Positions 7,610 through 16,500 are shown, numbered from the stretch's first letter. The stretch is 64,000 nt of DNA from JABHGY01 sp964525185 (GCA_964525185.1 CAZGFQ010000006.1:1-64000); one strand, 5' to 3'. The notes: a model not told the origin generated them from the sequence alone. A program made the numbers and translations.

Positions 7610-9837
7610 AGTAAACTTAGCGGATTTACATTAACACTCATTTTTATATGGTTGGATTTCATTTGTGTTTCAAAAAAGTTTTTTTCTAAAAAGGAATGTA
7701 ATTTATTTCCGTTCGGGTCCAATTCTCTTGATATCTTAAAAACGATTTGAGCCCTATAATTCCCTCTAAGTTTTTCAAAATAACATGGCGCAGGTCCTAA
7801 TACATCCAATCCTTTAAATCTTCCTTTTAGCTTTTGCGTCATTTTAACAGAAGAATTTTCAACTAATTTTTGATTTTGACCTGTAAAAACAACCTTTGCT
7901 ATCCAACTAAACGGGGGATAGTTCAGCTCTTTTCTTTCGCTCATAATTATATTATAATATGCTTTTAAGTCGAGTTTTGCGGCTTTTTTAATAACTGGGT
8001 TTTCGCTATTATATGTCTGGATGACAACTTCACCAAGTTTAGATCCTCTTCCCGCTCTTCCTGATGCTTGATAAATTAATTGAAATATCCTTTCTCCAGC
8101 GCGAAAATCTGGTAAATGAAGCCCCACATCTGCGTTAATAATTCCAACTAAAGTAGCATTGCCAAAATCTAATCCTTTAGCAATCATTTGAGTGCCAAGT
8201 AAAATATCAATTTCGCCTTTTTCAAATGACTGTAGTATAGCTGTTATTTTTGCACCTGATTTTGTTGTATCTAGATCTAATCGCTTTATATTTGCTTTCG
8301 GAAATGTTTCTACAAGAATATCTTCCACGCGCTGTGTCCCTGTCCCGAAAAATTTCATATTTGGAGAATGGCACAATTTGCAAGATTCACTTATTCCATC
8401 CGGTGAATATCCGCAATAATGACAAATGAGTTTTTTATTATTTCTGTGAAATGTTAATGATACATTGCAATGTTTACATGAAACAACTTCACCGCAATCG
8501 CCACACCTCATTACTGGAGAATAGCCACGTCTGTTTTGTAACAATATTACTTGTTCGCCTTTTCCGAGTCTATCTTCTATTTTATCTTGAAGGAGTCCTG
8601 AAAGTATTAATCCATATTTCCCCGACTCTTCTTGATCTTTTATCATATCAACAATATGAGTTTGCGGATATTTTGCACCACCAAATCTTTTTGACAGGTG
8701 CAATAAATCTAATTTACCTAATATTTGGTTATAATAACTTTCCAAACTTGGTGTTGCGCTTGCCAATACAACAGCAGATTTTTCAAATCTCCCTCGAACT
8801 AACGCAACATCCCTGGCATGATATCGTGGTGCGGGTGCTTCTTGCTTAAAAGAACTTTCTTGTTCTTCGTCTATCACAATGAGTCCCACGTTTTTTAATG
8901 GGGAAAAAATGGCACTTCGGGCACCAATAACAACTTTAAAAGTTCCACTACAAATTTCTTTCCAAGTCCAAGCCCTTTGTGCGGCTGTAAGCTTTGAATG
9001 CCATAATGCAACTTCTTCACCAAAAACAGATCGAAAACGACCAGCAATCTGAGGGGTTAAACTAATTTCGGGTAACAAAATAATTACAGTTTTCCCCGAT
9101 TGAATCGCCTTCCGAGCGGCTTCAATATATATTTCAGTTTTTCCGCTCCCTGTAACACCATGTAACAAAAAGGGTTTGTATTTTTTATCAGAAATCGCTT
9201 TTGATATTTTATCAATTGTTTTTGTTTGTTCATTGTTAAACTTTATTTCTTTTTCGACTGGATCAAAAGAAAACCCAGTAACATCGGGCGGTGAAATGAT
9301 TTCCGACATTCTTACAAATCCTTTTGATTCCAGATTTCTACATATATCTAATGGATTGGAAACAAATTCATTTAAGGTACTTATTAATGTGCGTTTTTTA
9401 GAGTGAAAGAGGATTTCAGCTATTTTTTGTTGCGCTTTTGCTCTAATTGGTATTGACAATAAATCTTTTTCTAAAAATGAATCGCAAATTTCAACCATCC
9501 ATTTTGTAGGTGGTTTATATTTTAGTGATAATGATGCTGGAAGTACACTTTTTGCAACTTGCCCTAAAGGCGTTAAATAATATTGACTCATCCATAAAAT
9601 AACATTCCAAAGGTGTTTACTTAAAATGGGCCTACTATCTACAACATCCGAAATAGATTTAGTTTTTCCTTTAAAAGAATTTGTTTTTGAGACGCCTACT
9701 ATAATCCCAACAACCACCCGTTTTCCAAAAGGTGTTTTGACACGTATACCTATTTCAATACTCTTCTGAAATGGTTCAGGAACTTTATAGGTGAACGTCT
9801 GGTAACTAGATATTGGAAATGCTACTTGTACAAACAT
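7606..9837 (-). CDS. priA: Primosomal protein N' (replication restart helicase PriA)
   Basis: A 743-residue superfamily 2 helicase that reloads the replisome at stalled forks. The Walker A motif GVTGSGKTEI is near residue 228 and the DEEQ box near residue 322. Four CxxC pairs (CGDC, CKHC, CHYC, CKLC) between about 440 and 500 form the two zinc sites. The late helicase motif GTQMIAKGLDF and the GRAGRG arginine-finger region follow. The N-terminal 3'-DNA-binding domain and the C-terminal domain are both present, so the protein looks complete. It is the first gene of a three-gene overlapping set with an outer-membrane protein and a lipase, an unusual partnership for a replication gene. Confidence 0.95.
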   Translation of the reverse strand: MFVQVAFPISSYQTFTYKVPEPFQKSIEIGIRVKTPFGKRVVVGIIVGVSKTNSFKGKTKSISDVVDSRPILSKHLWNVILWMSQYYLTPLGQVAKSVLPASLSLKYKPPTKWMVEICDSFLEKDLLSIPIRAKAQQKIAEILFHSKKRTLISTLNEFVSNPLDICRNLESKGFVRMSEIISPPDVTGFSFDPVEKEIKFNNEQTKTIDKISKAISDKKYKPFLLHGVTGSGKTEIYIEAARKAIQSGKTVIILLPEISLTPQIAGRFRSVFGEEVALWHSKLTAAQRAWTWKEICSGTFKVVIGARSAIFSPLKNVGLIVIDEEQESSFKQEAPAPRYHARDVALVRGRFEKSAVVLASATPSLESYYNQILGKLDLLHLSKRFGGAKYPQTHIVDMIKDQEESGKYGLILSGLLQDKIEDRLGKGEQVILLQNRRGYSPVMRCGDCGEVVSCKHCNVSLTFHRNNKKLICHYCGYSPDGISESCKLCHSPNMKFFGTGTQRVEDILVETFPKANIKRLDLDTTKSGAKITAILQSFEKGEIDILLGTQMIAKGLDFGNATLVGIINADVGLHLPDFRAGERIFQLIYQASGRAGRGSKLGEVVIQTYNSENPVIKKAAKLDLKAYYNIIMSERKELNYPPFSWIAKVVFTGQNQKLVENSSVKMTQKLKGRFKGLDVLGPAPCYFEKLRGNYRAQIVFKISRELDPNGNKLHSFLEKNFFETQMKSNHIKMSVNVNPLSLL

Positions 9838-9906
9838 GGTTAAAATTGTTGAAAGTTTGGACAGTAATGAAAGAAAAACGTTTGAATATTTATATTTATT
9901 TTAAGT

Positions 9907-9940
9907 AAAAAAAAAGCCTCCATATAAGGAGGCTTTTTTT
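9907..9940 (-). terminator. Rho-independent terminator after rplI
   Basis: A perfect 6-bp stem, GCCTCC at 9916-9921 and GGAGGC at 9928-9933, with a 6-base loop, is flanked by nine A residues on one side and seven T on the other. Read on the minus strand it lies just after the rplI stop and ends in a U-run. The symmetry means it could also stop plus-strand transcripts. It separates the ribosomal-protein operon from priA. Confidence 0.9.
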
Positions 9941-9954
9941 GCAATGAATTCATT

Positions 9955-10398
9955 TTATGTTGTAATAACATAAACCTTAATTTCGCCACTTAACTCAGAT
10001 GTGACCTTCACTGGAATTCGATAAATGCCTAAAGCTTTTATTGGCTCTTCTAAAAGAATATTATGTCTTTCAACAGATAATCCTTTTTCTTCTAAACTTT
10101 TTTGAAGATCCATTGTTGTTACAGACCCAAACATTTTTTCATCATCACCAACTTGAACTTCAATTGTAATTTCAGCTTTATTTAATTCCGCCAACTGGCT
10201 TTCAAATGCAGCTGCTTCTCTTTTGATTCGAGATTTAACAACTTTTTTTCGTTCATCTGCAATTGCTCTGTTTTTCTTTGATGCTCGTAAGGCTAATCCT
10301 TCCGGAATAAGTTTATTCCTAGCATATCCAGGTTTTACCCGAATAATATCTCCTGCTTCACCTAAACTATCTACATCATGTAATAATATAATTTCCAT
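9955..10398 (-). CDS. rplI: 50S ribosomal protein L9
   Basis: A 147-residue L9. The N-terminal domain shows the hallmark MEIILLHDVDSLGEAGDI start and the VKPGYARNKLIP rRNA-binding loop at 22-33. A long charged helix (residues 40-75) joins it to the C-terminal domain. An AGGGAGG ribosome-binding site precedes the ATG. It is the last gene of the rpsF-rpsR-rplI group and is followed by a strong terminator. Length and architecture are normal. Confidence 0.97.
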   Translation of the reverse strand: MEIILLHDVDSLGEAGDIIRVKPGYARNKLIPEGLALRASKKNRAIADERKKVVKSRIKREAAAFESQLAELNKAEITIEVQVGDDEKMFGSVTTMDLQKSLEEKGLSVERHNILLEEPIKALGIYRIPVKVTSELSGEIKVYVITT

Positions 10399-10412
10399 TT
10401 GTAAACCTCCCT

Positions 10413-10640
10413 TTATTCAACGCCAGTATCAGAAAACGGCATAAGACCAATCATTCTGGATTGTTTAATTGCTCTAACAAGTTTACGATGCATTTTTGCG
10501 CTTGTACCTGTTACGCGTCTTGGCATGATTTTCCCTTGATCGTTTACAAAACGACGGAGAAGTTTCACATCCTTGTAATCCACCTCTGAAACGTTGTTTT
10601 CTTTAAAATAACAATATTTTCTTCTTGATGTAAAAGCCAT
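10413..10640 (-). CDS. rpsR: 30S ribosomal protein S18
   Basis: A 75-residue S18, with the family's RRKYCYFKEN N-terminus, the DYKDVKLLRRFV block, and the PRRVTGTSAKMHRKLVRAIK core that binds 16S rRNA beside S6. The ATG overlaps the rpsF stop (TAATG), which supports translational coupling of the S6-S18 pair, whose products form a heterodimer on the 30S platform. No ssb gene sits between rpsF and rpsR, unlike in many bacteria. Confidence 0.97.
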   Translation of the reverse strand: MAFTSRRKYCYFKENNVSEVDYKDVKLLRRFVNDQGKIMPRRVTGTSAKMHRKLVRAIKQSRMIGLMPFSDTGVE

Positions 10641-11176
10641 TATTCGGTCTCCTTTTCTGTATCGTCTGATTCAGTCGTTTCGTCTGGTACTTCTTCGGTT
10701 TCAACAGTTTCTTCAGAAGTTTCTTTTTCTTCTTCTACCACATCATCAACGTCATTATCACTAGATTCAACTTCATCTGGTGTTGCTTCAGTTTCAACGG
10801 TTTCTTCTGGGATAGGTTTTTCTTCTTCTTTTTCTGTTGCTTTTCCTTCAGTTTTTTCAAAAACTGGAGCATCAATCTTTGGCGGTTCAACTTCCAAGCG
10901 AGTTGTTAAATGACGTAATACGGATGTATTTAATTTCAGCCACGTATCAAATTCAGCCATCGCCCCTGTTTCTCCCCCTGCGTATTGCATTAGAATAAAA
11001 GTGCCATACTTTTGTTTTTGAATAGGATAAGCTAAACGTTTTTTACCCCAAACATGATGGTTAATTGTTTTTGATTTAGTTTTTTGTAATTCTACGCCAA
11101 CTTCTGAAATAATTGTTTCTACTTTTTTATCTTCAAAGTTGGGATTTACGATATACAACGTTTCATAATATCTCAT
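10640..11176 (-). CDS. rpsF: 30S ribosomal protein S6 with long acidic C-terminal tail
   Basis: S6 pairs with S18 on the 30S platform. The N-terminal ~100 residues are the normal fold (MRYYETLYIVNP, KKRLAYPIQKQKYGTF, LRHLTTRL). Residues ~103-178 are an Asp/Glu/Thr-rich tail containing an imperfect tandem repeat (PEETVETEATPDEVESSD then SEETVETEEVPDETTESDD), making the protein well above usual S6 length. I place the start at the ATG at 11176, 8 bases after an AAAGGA site; an upstream in-frame TTG at 11200 would add eight residues overlapping hppA. E. coli S6 carries post-translationally added glutamates; here the acidic extension is genomically encoded. Confidence 0.95.
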   Translation of the reverse strand: MRYYETLYIVNPNFEDKKVETIISEVGVELQKTKSKTINHHVWGKKRLAYPIQKQKYGTFILMQYAGGETGAMAEFDTWLKLNTSVLRHLTTRLEVEPPKIDAPVFEKTEGKATEKEEEKPIPEETVETEATPDEVESSDNDVDDVVEEEKETSEETVETEEVPDETTESDDTEKETE

Positions 11177-11192
11177 TGTTTTTTTCCTTTCA

Positions 11193-13334
11193 CTAGGCAA
11201 TCAATGGTGCAATTACCAATGATACCACAGACATTAATTTGATTAAAATATTTAGAGACGGTCCAGATGTATCCTTAAAAGGATCGCCAACAGTATCGCC
11301 TACAACAGCTGCTTTATGAGCATCAGATCCCTTTTGGAGTTTTTCGCCAGAAACGTCCACACCTTCTTCAATCATTTTTTTAGCATTATCCCATGCTCCT
11401 CCAGCATTGGATTGAAATATGGCCATCAAAACACCCGTCACTGTTACACCAGCAAGTAGTCCGCCTAACGTTTCTGCTCCAAACACAAAGCCCACAATCA
11501 CAGGTGATGAAATGGCTAAAAGGCCAGGTAAAACCATTTCTTTAATCGCGGATTGAGTAGAAATTTCTACACATTTCCCATGTTCAGCTTTTCCTAATGC
11601 ATCTTCATACATAGCTCGATCGTCTTCATCCCAATCGTTTTCACCTTTAAGATTCATAAGGTCTAAAGCTTTTTTTAATTCAGGGATATCTCGGAATTGG
11701 CGTCTAACTTCCTCAATCATTGCCATTGCTGCGCGTCCCACAGCCCCCATCGCCATTGATGAGAATAAAAACGGTAACATTCCACCTACAAATAATCCCG
11801 CCATTACCATAGGATTTGAAATATCAATAGAATCAATACCTGTTTGAACCATAAAGGCTGCAAATAGTGCTAACGCAGTAAGAGCAGCTGAACCAATAGC
11901 AAATCCTTTACCGATTGCAGCTGTTGTATTTCCAACCGCATCTAATTTGTCCGTTCGTTCACGAACTTCTGCTGGCAATTCCGCCATTTCAGCAATTCCG
12001 CCTGCATTATCAGAAATAGGACCATAAGCATCCACAGCAAGCTGAATTCCAGTGTTTGCTAACATTCCAAGTGCTGCCATTGCAATTCCATATAGTCCGG
12101 CAAAATGATGCGCACCCATTATACCAGCAGCTAAAATCATAATCGGTACAGCTGTTGATTGCATTCCAACGCCCAATCCTGCAATAATATTAGTAGCGGG
12201 GCCAGTTAAAGATTGTTTAACAATTGACAATACCGGTGAAGTTCCTGTTCCCGTATAATGTTCCGTAATAAGCCCAATACCTAAACCTGCAATTAAACCA
12301 ATTACTGTGGCATAGAAAACTCCCATGCTTGTAAAAGTAATGCCACCTTGGACAAATGTTTCAGGAAGAAATGATTGAATTAAAAAATAAATTGCTGCAA
12401 TCATTATTGCAGAACTACCAAATTCACCTTGGTTTAATGCTTTTTGCGGGTCGCCACCTTCTTTAACAGACACCATAAAAGTACCAATTATGGAAACTAT
12501 AATTCCTGAAGCCGCAATAAATAGAGGTAATAAAACAAAATTAATATTAAAAACTCCAGCAGCTAAAATACTTGCCCCAAGCACCATTGAACCGACAATT
12601 GAACCTACGTAAGATTCAAATAAATCTGCACCCATTCCAGCTACATCACCTACATTATCTCCAACATTATCTGCAATCGTCGCAGGATTCAATGGATGAT
12701 CTTCAGGTATACCAGCTTCAACTTTACCAACGAGGTCTGCACCAACATCAGCAGCTTTGGTATAAATTCCGCCTCCTACACGGGCAAATAATGCAATAGA
12801 TGATGCGCCTAGAGAAAACCCTGAAATCACATTTAATACTATCTTTATATTAATTGCATCAGAACCAAAGTGGTTAGAGTAATAGATAAATAAACCGCCT
12901 AATCCAAGAACGCCTAATCCAACCACACTTAATCCCATGACAGAACCGCCAGTAAAGGCAACATTTAATGCTGTCGCTAAACTCGTTCTCGCAGCATGTG
13001 TGGTACGGTTATTTGCTTTTGTAGCCACTTTCATTCCTAAAAAGCCCGCTAAAGCAGAAGCAATAGCTCCCACAATAAACGATAATGAGATTAACATACT
13101 AGAATCTTGTCTTCCAGCGTTTGCAAACCCAAGTAATACGGCTACAGCAATTACAAATATACTTAATACACGATATTCAGCTTTTAAAAAAGCCATCGCA
13201 CCATCAGCTATACTTGCACCAATTTGCTTCATTCGGTTAGTACCTTCATTTTGTTTGTTAATCCAGCTTGTTTTCCAAAATGAAAACAGCATGGCTAACG
13301 CACCTGCACCAACAACTAATAATAAATTATTCAT
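11193..13334 (-). CDS. hppA: Membrane-bound ion-translocating pyrophosphatase, K+-dependent type
   Basis: A 713-residue polytopic pump coupling pyrophosphate hydrolysis to H+ or Na+ export. The substrate-site block TKAADVGADLVGKVE and the NPATIADNVGDNVGDVAGMGAD motif are intact, as is the C-terminal VVGDTVGDPFKDTSGPSLN block. At about residues 465-475 the sequence is GNTTAAIGKGFAIGSAAL; alanine after GNTTA, rather than lysine, marks the K+-dependent class. Whether it moves H+, Na+ or both cannot be settled by eye. It lies between pth and rpsF in a ribosomal-protein operon, and its ATG follows an AAAGGATC site. Pyrophosphate from tRNA charging, RNA synthesis and the nearby IspD reaction would be its fuel. 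Confidence 0.94.
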   Translation of the reverse strand: MNNLLLVVGAGALAMLFSFWKTSWINKQNEGTNRMKQIGASIADGAMAFLKAEYRVLSIFVIAVAVLLGFANAGRQDSSMLISLSFIVGAIASALAGFLGMKVATKANNRTTHAARTSLATALNVAFTGGSVMGLSVVGLGVLGLGGLFIYYSNHFGSDAINIKIVLNVISGFSLGASSIALFARVGGGIYTKAADVGADLVGKVEAGIPEDHPLNPATIADNVGDNVGDVAGMGADLFESYVGSIVGSMVLGASILAAGVFNINFVLLPLFIAASGIIVSIIGTFMVSVKEGGDPQKALNQGEFGSSAIMIAAIYFLIQSFLPETFVQGGITFTSMGVFYATVIGLIAGLGIGLITEHYTGTGTSPVLSIVKQSLTGPATNIIAGLGVGMQSTAVPIMILAAGIMGAHHFAGLYGIAMAALGMLANTGIQLAVDAYGPISDNAGGIAEMAELPAEVRERTDKLDAVGNTTAAIGKGFAIGSAALTALALFAAFMVQTGIDSIDISNPMVMAGLFVGGMLPFLFSSMAMGAVGRAAMAMIEEVRRQFRDIPELKKALDLMNLKGENDWDEDDRAMYEDALGKAEHGKCVEISTQSAIKEMVLPGLLAISSPVIVGFVFGAETLGGLLAGVTVTGVLMAIFQSNAGGAWDNAKKMIEEGVDVSGEKLQKGSDAHKAAVVGDTVGDPFKDTSGPSLNILIKLMSVVSLVIAPLIA

Positions 13335-13355
13335 TAATACTTGATCCTTTGTTCA

Positions 13356-13910
13356 TTAGTTAAAATTATTCATTGTTTTGTTTAAACCGTTTCTTAAAAC
13401 TGACTCAGCAGCATCAGCCATTTCTACGACTATTTCATCTGCTAATACTGAATCCTTATTTTTGAATGGTTTAAGAACATATTTTTCAGAAGGCCTTATT
13501 TTTTCACCCTCAACTGCTATACCAAACCGAATACGAGGAAATTGGGTATTCCCTAATTGGTAAATAATAGATTCCATCCCGCGATGACATCCATCTCCAC
13601 CCTTAGGTCTAATTCGTATCGACCCCAACGGAAGATCAACATCATCTAAAATAATAAATAAATTAGATAAATCTATTCCCCATCGTTTTACAACATCTTT
13701 AACGGGAATTCCACTTCCATTCATTCCGATTGTAGGCTTCACAAGCAAAAATTTTCTTTTTTTATCTTCCGCAAAAACATATTGACCTTGCCCTGGTTGA
13801 AAATTGATTTTCCAACGACGCGCAAGCTCATCCACAACCCAGAAACCTGCATTATGTTTCGTTTTTGAGTATTCATGCCCTGTGTTACCTAGACCGACAA
13901 ATGCGATCAT
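13356..13910 (-). CDS. pth: Peptidyl-tRNA hydrolase
   Basis: A 184-residue Pth that releases peptides from prematurely dissociated peptidyl-tRNA. The active-site residues are visible: Asn9 in GLGNTG, His19 in KHNAGF, and an aspartate in the ILDDVDLPLG block. The GGDGCHRGMESI segment is the family's GGxxGHNGL region with a few changes: His is kept, but Cys precedes it and Arg replaces the usual Asn. It starts 2 bases after rplY, the common rplY-pth pairing. Length is standard. Confidence 0.94.
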   Translation of the reverse strand: MIAFVGLGNTGHEYSKTKHNAGFWVVDELARRWKINFQPGQGQYVFAEDKKRKFLLVKPTIGMNGSGIPVKDVVKRWGIDLSNLFIILDDVDLPLGSIRIRPKGGDGCHRGMESIIYQLGNTQFPRIRFGIAVEGEKIRPSEKYVLKPFKNKDSVLADEIVVEMADAAESVLRNGLNKTMNNFN

Positions 13911-13912
13911 AA

Positions 13913-14584
13913 CTATTCAGTTTCATCTCCAGATGCATCATCGGAGGAAGCTTCTTCTGAGCCGCCATCGCTGGTTGTGTCACCATCTTCATCCATTTCA
14001 TCTTCAAGATCAGTTTCAGGTTCTTCTTCAGCTGCGGGTGGATGAATTGAGGCAACATTAATATCATCACTTGTTACAATTTCAATATCATCATTTCCCG
14101 TACTTACATCGGCGATACTTAAACTAGCATTCAATTCAAGTTCTGATATATCAACTGTAATCTGTTCAGGAACATCTGTTGGAAAACAATTAATTTCTAC
14201 AGACATTAATTGTTGAGATAAAACACCCCCTTCTTTAACACCGATTGCTTCCCCTTCTAAAACTAGCGGAACAGTAATACTGATTTTTTCTGATCTTCTT
14301 ACACGCATAAGATCTAAATGAACCACATCATCTGTTACGGGGTGATACTGCATTTGCTTAATCATAGCAAATTGTGTTTCTCCACCTGTTTCAATTTCAA
14401 AAATATGTTGACCAGAATGAAGCGCATGAAATAAATCTCCACTATCAATACTTAGATTTACATTTTCAGTCCCAGCGTAATACAAAATTGCTGGAACCTT
14501 GCCTTCGCGACGCATAGCTCTGGCAAATTTACCACCTGTTGTTGTTCGTTCTTTAATGTTTAGCTTGTAATAAGATGAAGCCAT
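13913..14584 (-). CDS. rplY: 50S ribosomal protein L25/TL5 (CTC family) with acidic tail
   Basis: A 223-residue long-form L25 (TL5/CTC) that binds 5S rRNA. The N-terminal domain (residues 1-95) has the ARAMRREGKVPAILYY block; the beta-rich TL5 domain with VPLVLEGEAIGVKEGG follows. The last ~40 residues are an acidic Asp/Glu/Ser tail. A GGAGAT site lies ahead of the ATG. It sits between prs and pth, the usual neighbourhood. The tail parallels that of S6 in the same gene cluster. Confidence 0.93.
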   Translation of the reverse strand: MASSYYKLNIKERTTTGGKFARAMRREGKVPAILYYAGTENVNLSIDSGDLFHALHSGQHIFEIETGGETQFAMIKQMQYHPVTDDVVHLDLMRVRRSEKISITVPLVLEGEAIGVKEGGVLSQQLMSVEINCFPTDVPEQITVDISELELNASLSIADVSTGNDDIEIVTSDDINVASIHPPAAEEEPETDLEDEMDEDGDTTSDGGSEEASSDDASGDETE

Positions 14585-14600
14585 TTTTTTTATCTCCTAT

Positions 14601-15551
14601 TTAAAATTCGAAAAGGGCACTAACAGATTCACCATGATGAATCCTTCCTAGTGCTTCTCCAAAAACTTTTGATACTGTTACTATTTCCATATTTGGTAAT
14701 ATTTTTTCATCTGGTAAAAATATAGTATCAGTTAATATTATTTTTTTTATTGGCGCGTTACTAAGTCTTTCAATAGCTGGCCCAGATAAAACTCCATGGG
14801 TGGCTACTGCAGTTACACTTTTCGCACCTTCTTTCATTGCCGCTTCAGCTGCATTTGCAGTTGTTCCGGCTGTATCAATCATATCGTCTATGATTAAAAC
14901 ATCTAATCCCCTTAAATCTCCAATTAAATGACTGATTTTTGCTTGGTTGGGTTTAAATCGACGTTTGTCAATAAGCGCAAAATTCATTCCAAATCGTTTT
15001 GCGTAAGATTGCCCCATGGGTGCAGACCCAATATCTGGCGCTAATACAACACTTTTTTCATAATTAAATCCTTGTGAAGATATAGCATCCAACAATACCA
15101 TACGACTATACAAATGATCGAATGGAATAGTGGCAAATCCTTGAATCTGAGTTGAGTGTAAATCCATACTAATAATTCTATCTGCTCCAAGAGTAGAAAT
15201 GACATCTACCATTACCCTCGATGAAATTGGAACTCTAGGCTGATCTTTTCGATCCTGCCTTCCGTACCCAAAATATGGAATTACAACCGTCACGCGTTCT
15301 GCTGAAGCACGGACTGCCGCATCAATCATAAGAAAAAGCTCCATTAGGTTTTCTGACGGTCCATTCGTGGACTGAATCAGGAAAACATCTTTTCCTCTAA
15401 TATTTTCTTCATAACGAACCCACAATTCTCCATCCGAAAATGTACGTATGGATATTTGGCCGAGATTATGCCCCATTGAGGATGCAATTTTCTCCGCTAA
15501 GACCAAATTACTACGGCCTGAAAAAAGTTTCATATTGTTTTGTGTTGTCAT
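14601..15551 (-). CDS. prs: Ribose-phosphate pyrophosphokinase (PRPP synthetase)
   Basis: Makes PRPP from ribose 5-phosphate and ATP for nucleotide, His and Trp synthesis. Recognisable blocks are MKLFSGRSN, FSDGELWVRYEENIRG, GYGRQDRKD (ATP/regulatory flexible loop), DLHSTQIQGF, and the PRPP-binding loop IIDDMIDTAGTT. Length (316) is typical. The ATG at 15551 lies only 5 bases after the tRNA-Gln 3' end, so there is no room for a normal ribosome-binding site outside the tRNA. A second in-frame ATG at 15533 (MKLFSG) is a possible alternative with slightly more leader. Confidence 0.95.
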   Translation of the reverse strand: MTTQNNMKLFSGRSNLVLAEKIASSMGHNLGQISIRTFSDGELWVRYEENIRGKDVFLIQSTNGPSENLMELFLMIDAAVRASAERVTVVIPYFGYGRQDRKDQPRVPISSRVMVDVISTLGADRIISMDLHSTQIQGFATIPFDHLYSRMVLLDAISSQGFNYEKSVVLAPDIGSAPMGQSYAKRFGMNFALIDKRRFKPNQAKISHLIGDLRGLDVLIIDDMIDTAGTTANAAEAAMKEGAKSVTAVATHGVLSGPAIERLSNAPIKKIILTDTIFLPDEKILPNMEIVTVSKVFGEALGRIHHGESVSALFEF

Positions 15552-15556
15552 GATTG

Positions 15557-15627
15557 CTGGGGCGTAGGGAATCGAACCCCAACTACCTGGACCAAAACCA
15601 GGTGTCCTACCGTTAGACGACGCCCCA
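15557..15627 (-). tRNA. tRNA-Gln (anticodon UUG)
   Basis: A complete cloverleaf of about 71 bases. The acceptor stem TGGGGCG pairs with CGCCCCA, the D arm is GTC...GAC, and the anticodon arm is CCTGG-TTTTGGT-CCAGG with TTG at positions 34-36. The T arm TGGGG-TTCGATT-CCCTA closes with one G-T pair. The discriminator is G, as in glutamine tRNAs. CCA is not encoded (GCAATC follows) and would be added by CCA-adding enzyme. It lies between ispE and prs on the same strand, presumably cut out of a longer transcript. Confidence 0.96.
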
Positions 15628-15645
15628 ATTAATTTTTGGGCTTAA

Positions 15646-16500
15646 TTACAACAATCTTTGTATAGGGTAAGTTAGAACGGTACGATATTCGGATGATATT
15701 TCTGACTCGGCTTTTATTGCATCGGCTTCCTCGTCAAAGATTCCGAACACAGTCGAGCCACTTCCCGACAGACTGGTATATTTTGCTCCATAAGCTTGAA
15801 TCAATTCCTTGATTCTACCAATCTCTGGATATGTTGGAATTACTACTAATTCAAAATCATTCTCAAAAAGCTCAAGAGGACTTTCATCCCCCTGAAAAAG
15901 GTTGGCGAAATTATGAGGATCCATTTCTCTGTCCAAGTGCTTTTTTATCTGTGTATACGCTTGAGATGTATCAATAGAAATGTCAGGGATCACAAGTAAA
16001 TAAGTCCCATTAATGGTATTTTCAATGGGTGTTAATATTTCACCTATACCTTCCCCCAATTGGGTACCGCCTTGAATAAAAAAAGGTACATCCGCTCCAA
16101 GTGATTTCCCAAAACTCATTAATTCGCTTTCAGTAGCATTTAAGCCATATAAAGTATTTAACCCAGTTAAAATAGTGGCAGCATTTGAAGAGCCTCCACC
16201 AAGACCCCCTCCTGCCGGTATATTTTTATTTAATTCAATAGTCACACCTGTGGGAATTTTATAATGGTCGGAAAATATATTCCATGCTTGCACACATAAA
16301 TTTGAAGTATCATTCTTAAGCCAATCCACATTGGATGAGAATTCGCACCCTTGGGTTGTTTTGGTTAAAGAGATAGTATCATAAAACGATATTTCTTGAA
16401 AAACAGATTGAATATTATGATAGCCATCAGAGCGTTTATTTACAATCCGAAGACCAATATTTACCTTCGCGTATGATTTTAAAGTAAGTGATTTTTTCAA
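15646..16500 (-). CDS. ispE: 4-diphosphocytidyl-2-C-methyl-D-erythritol kinase
   Basis: GHMP kinase of the MEP isoprenoid pathway that phosphorylates CDP-methylerythritol. The N-terminal motif SYAKVNIGLRI, the ATP-binding PAGGGLGGGSSNAA loop and the late SLSGSGSTVFG block are all present. I favour a TTG start at 16500, overlapping the ispF stop by 2 bases (CGTTGA), giving 284 residues and the usual short lead before SYAKVN. A TTG at 16536 would add 12 residues inside ispF. It follows ispD and ispF in one overlapping run, so three consecutive MEP steps are co-transcribed. Confidence 0.93.
   Translation of the reverse strand: MKKSLTLKSYAKVNIGLRIVNKRSDGYHNIQSVFQEISFYDTISLTKTTQGCEFSSNVDWLKNDTSNLCVQAWNIFSDHYKIPTGVTIELNKNIPAGGGLGGGSSNAATILTGLNTLYGLNATESELMSFGKSLGADVPFFIQGGTQLGEGIGEILTPIENTINGTYLLVIPDISIDTSQAYTQIKKHLDREMDPHNFANLFQGDESPLELFENDFELVVIPTYPEIGRIKELIQAYGAKYTSLSGSGSTVFGIFDEEADAIKAESEISSEYRTVLTYPIQRLL

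Noticed and set aside
12937..13344. 135-codon open frame antisense to hppA
   Set aside because: Antisense to conserved membrane helices; the hydrophobic look is a mirror of the pump's codons.
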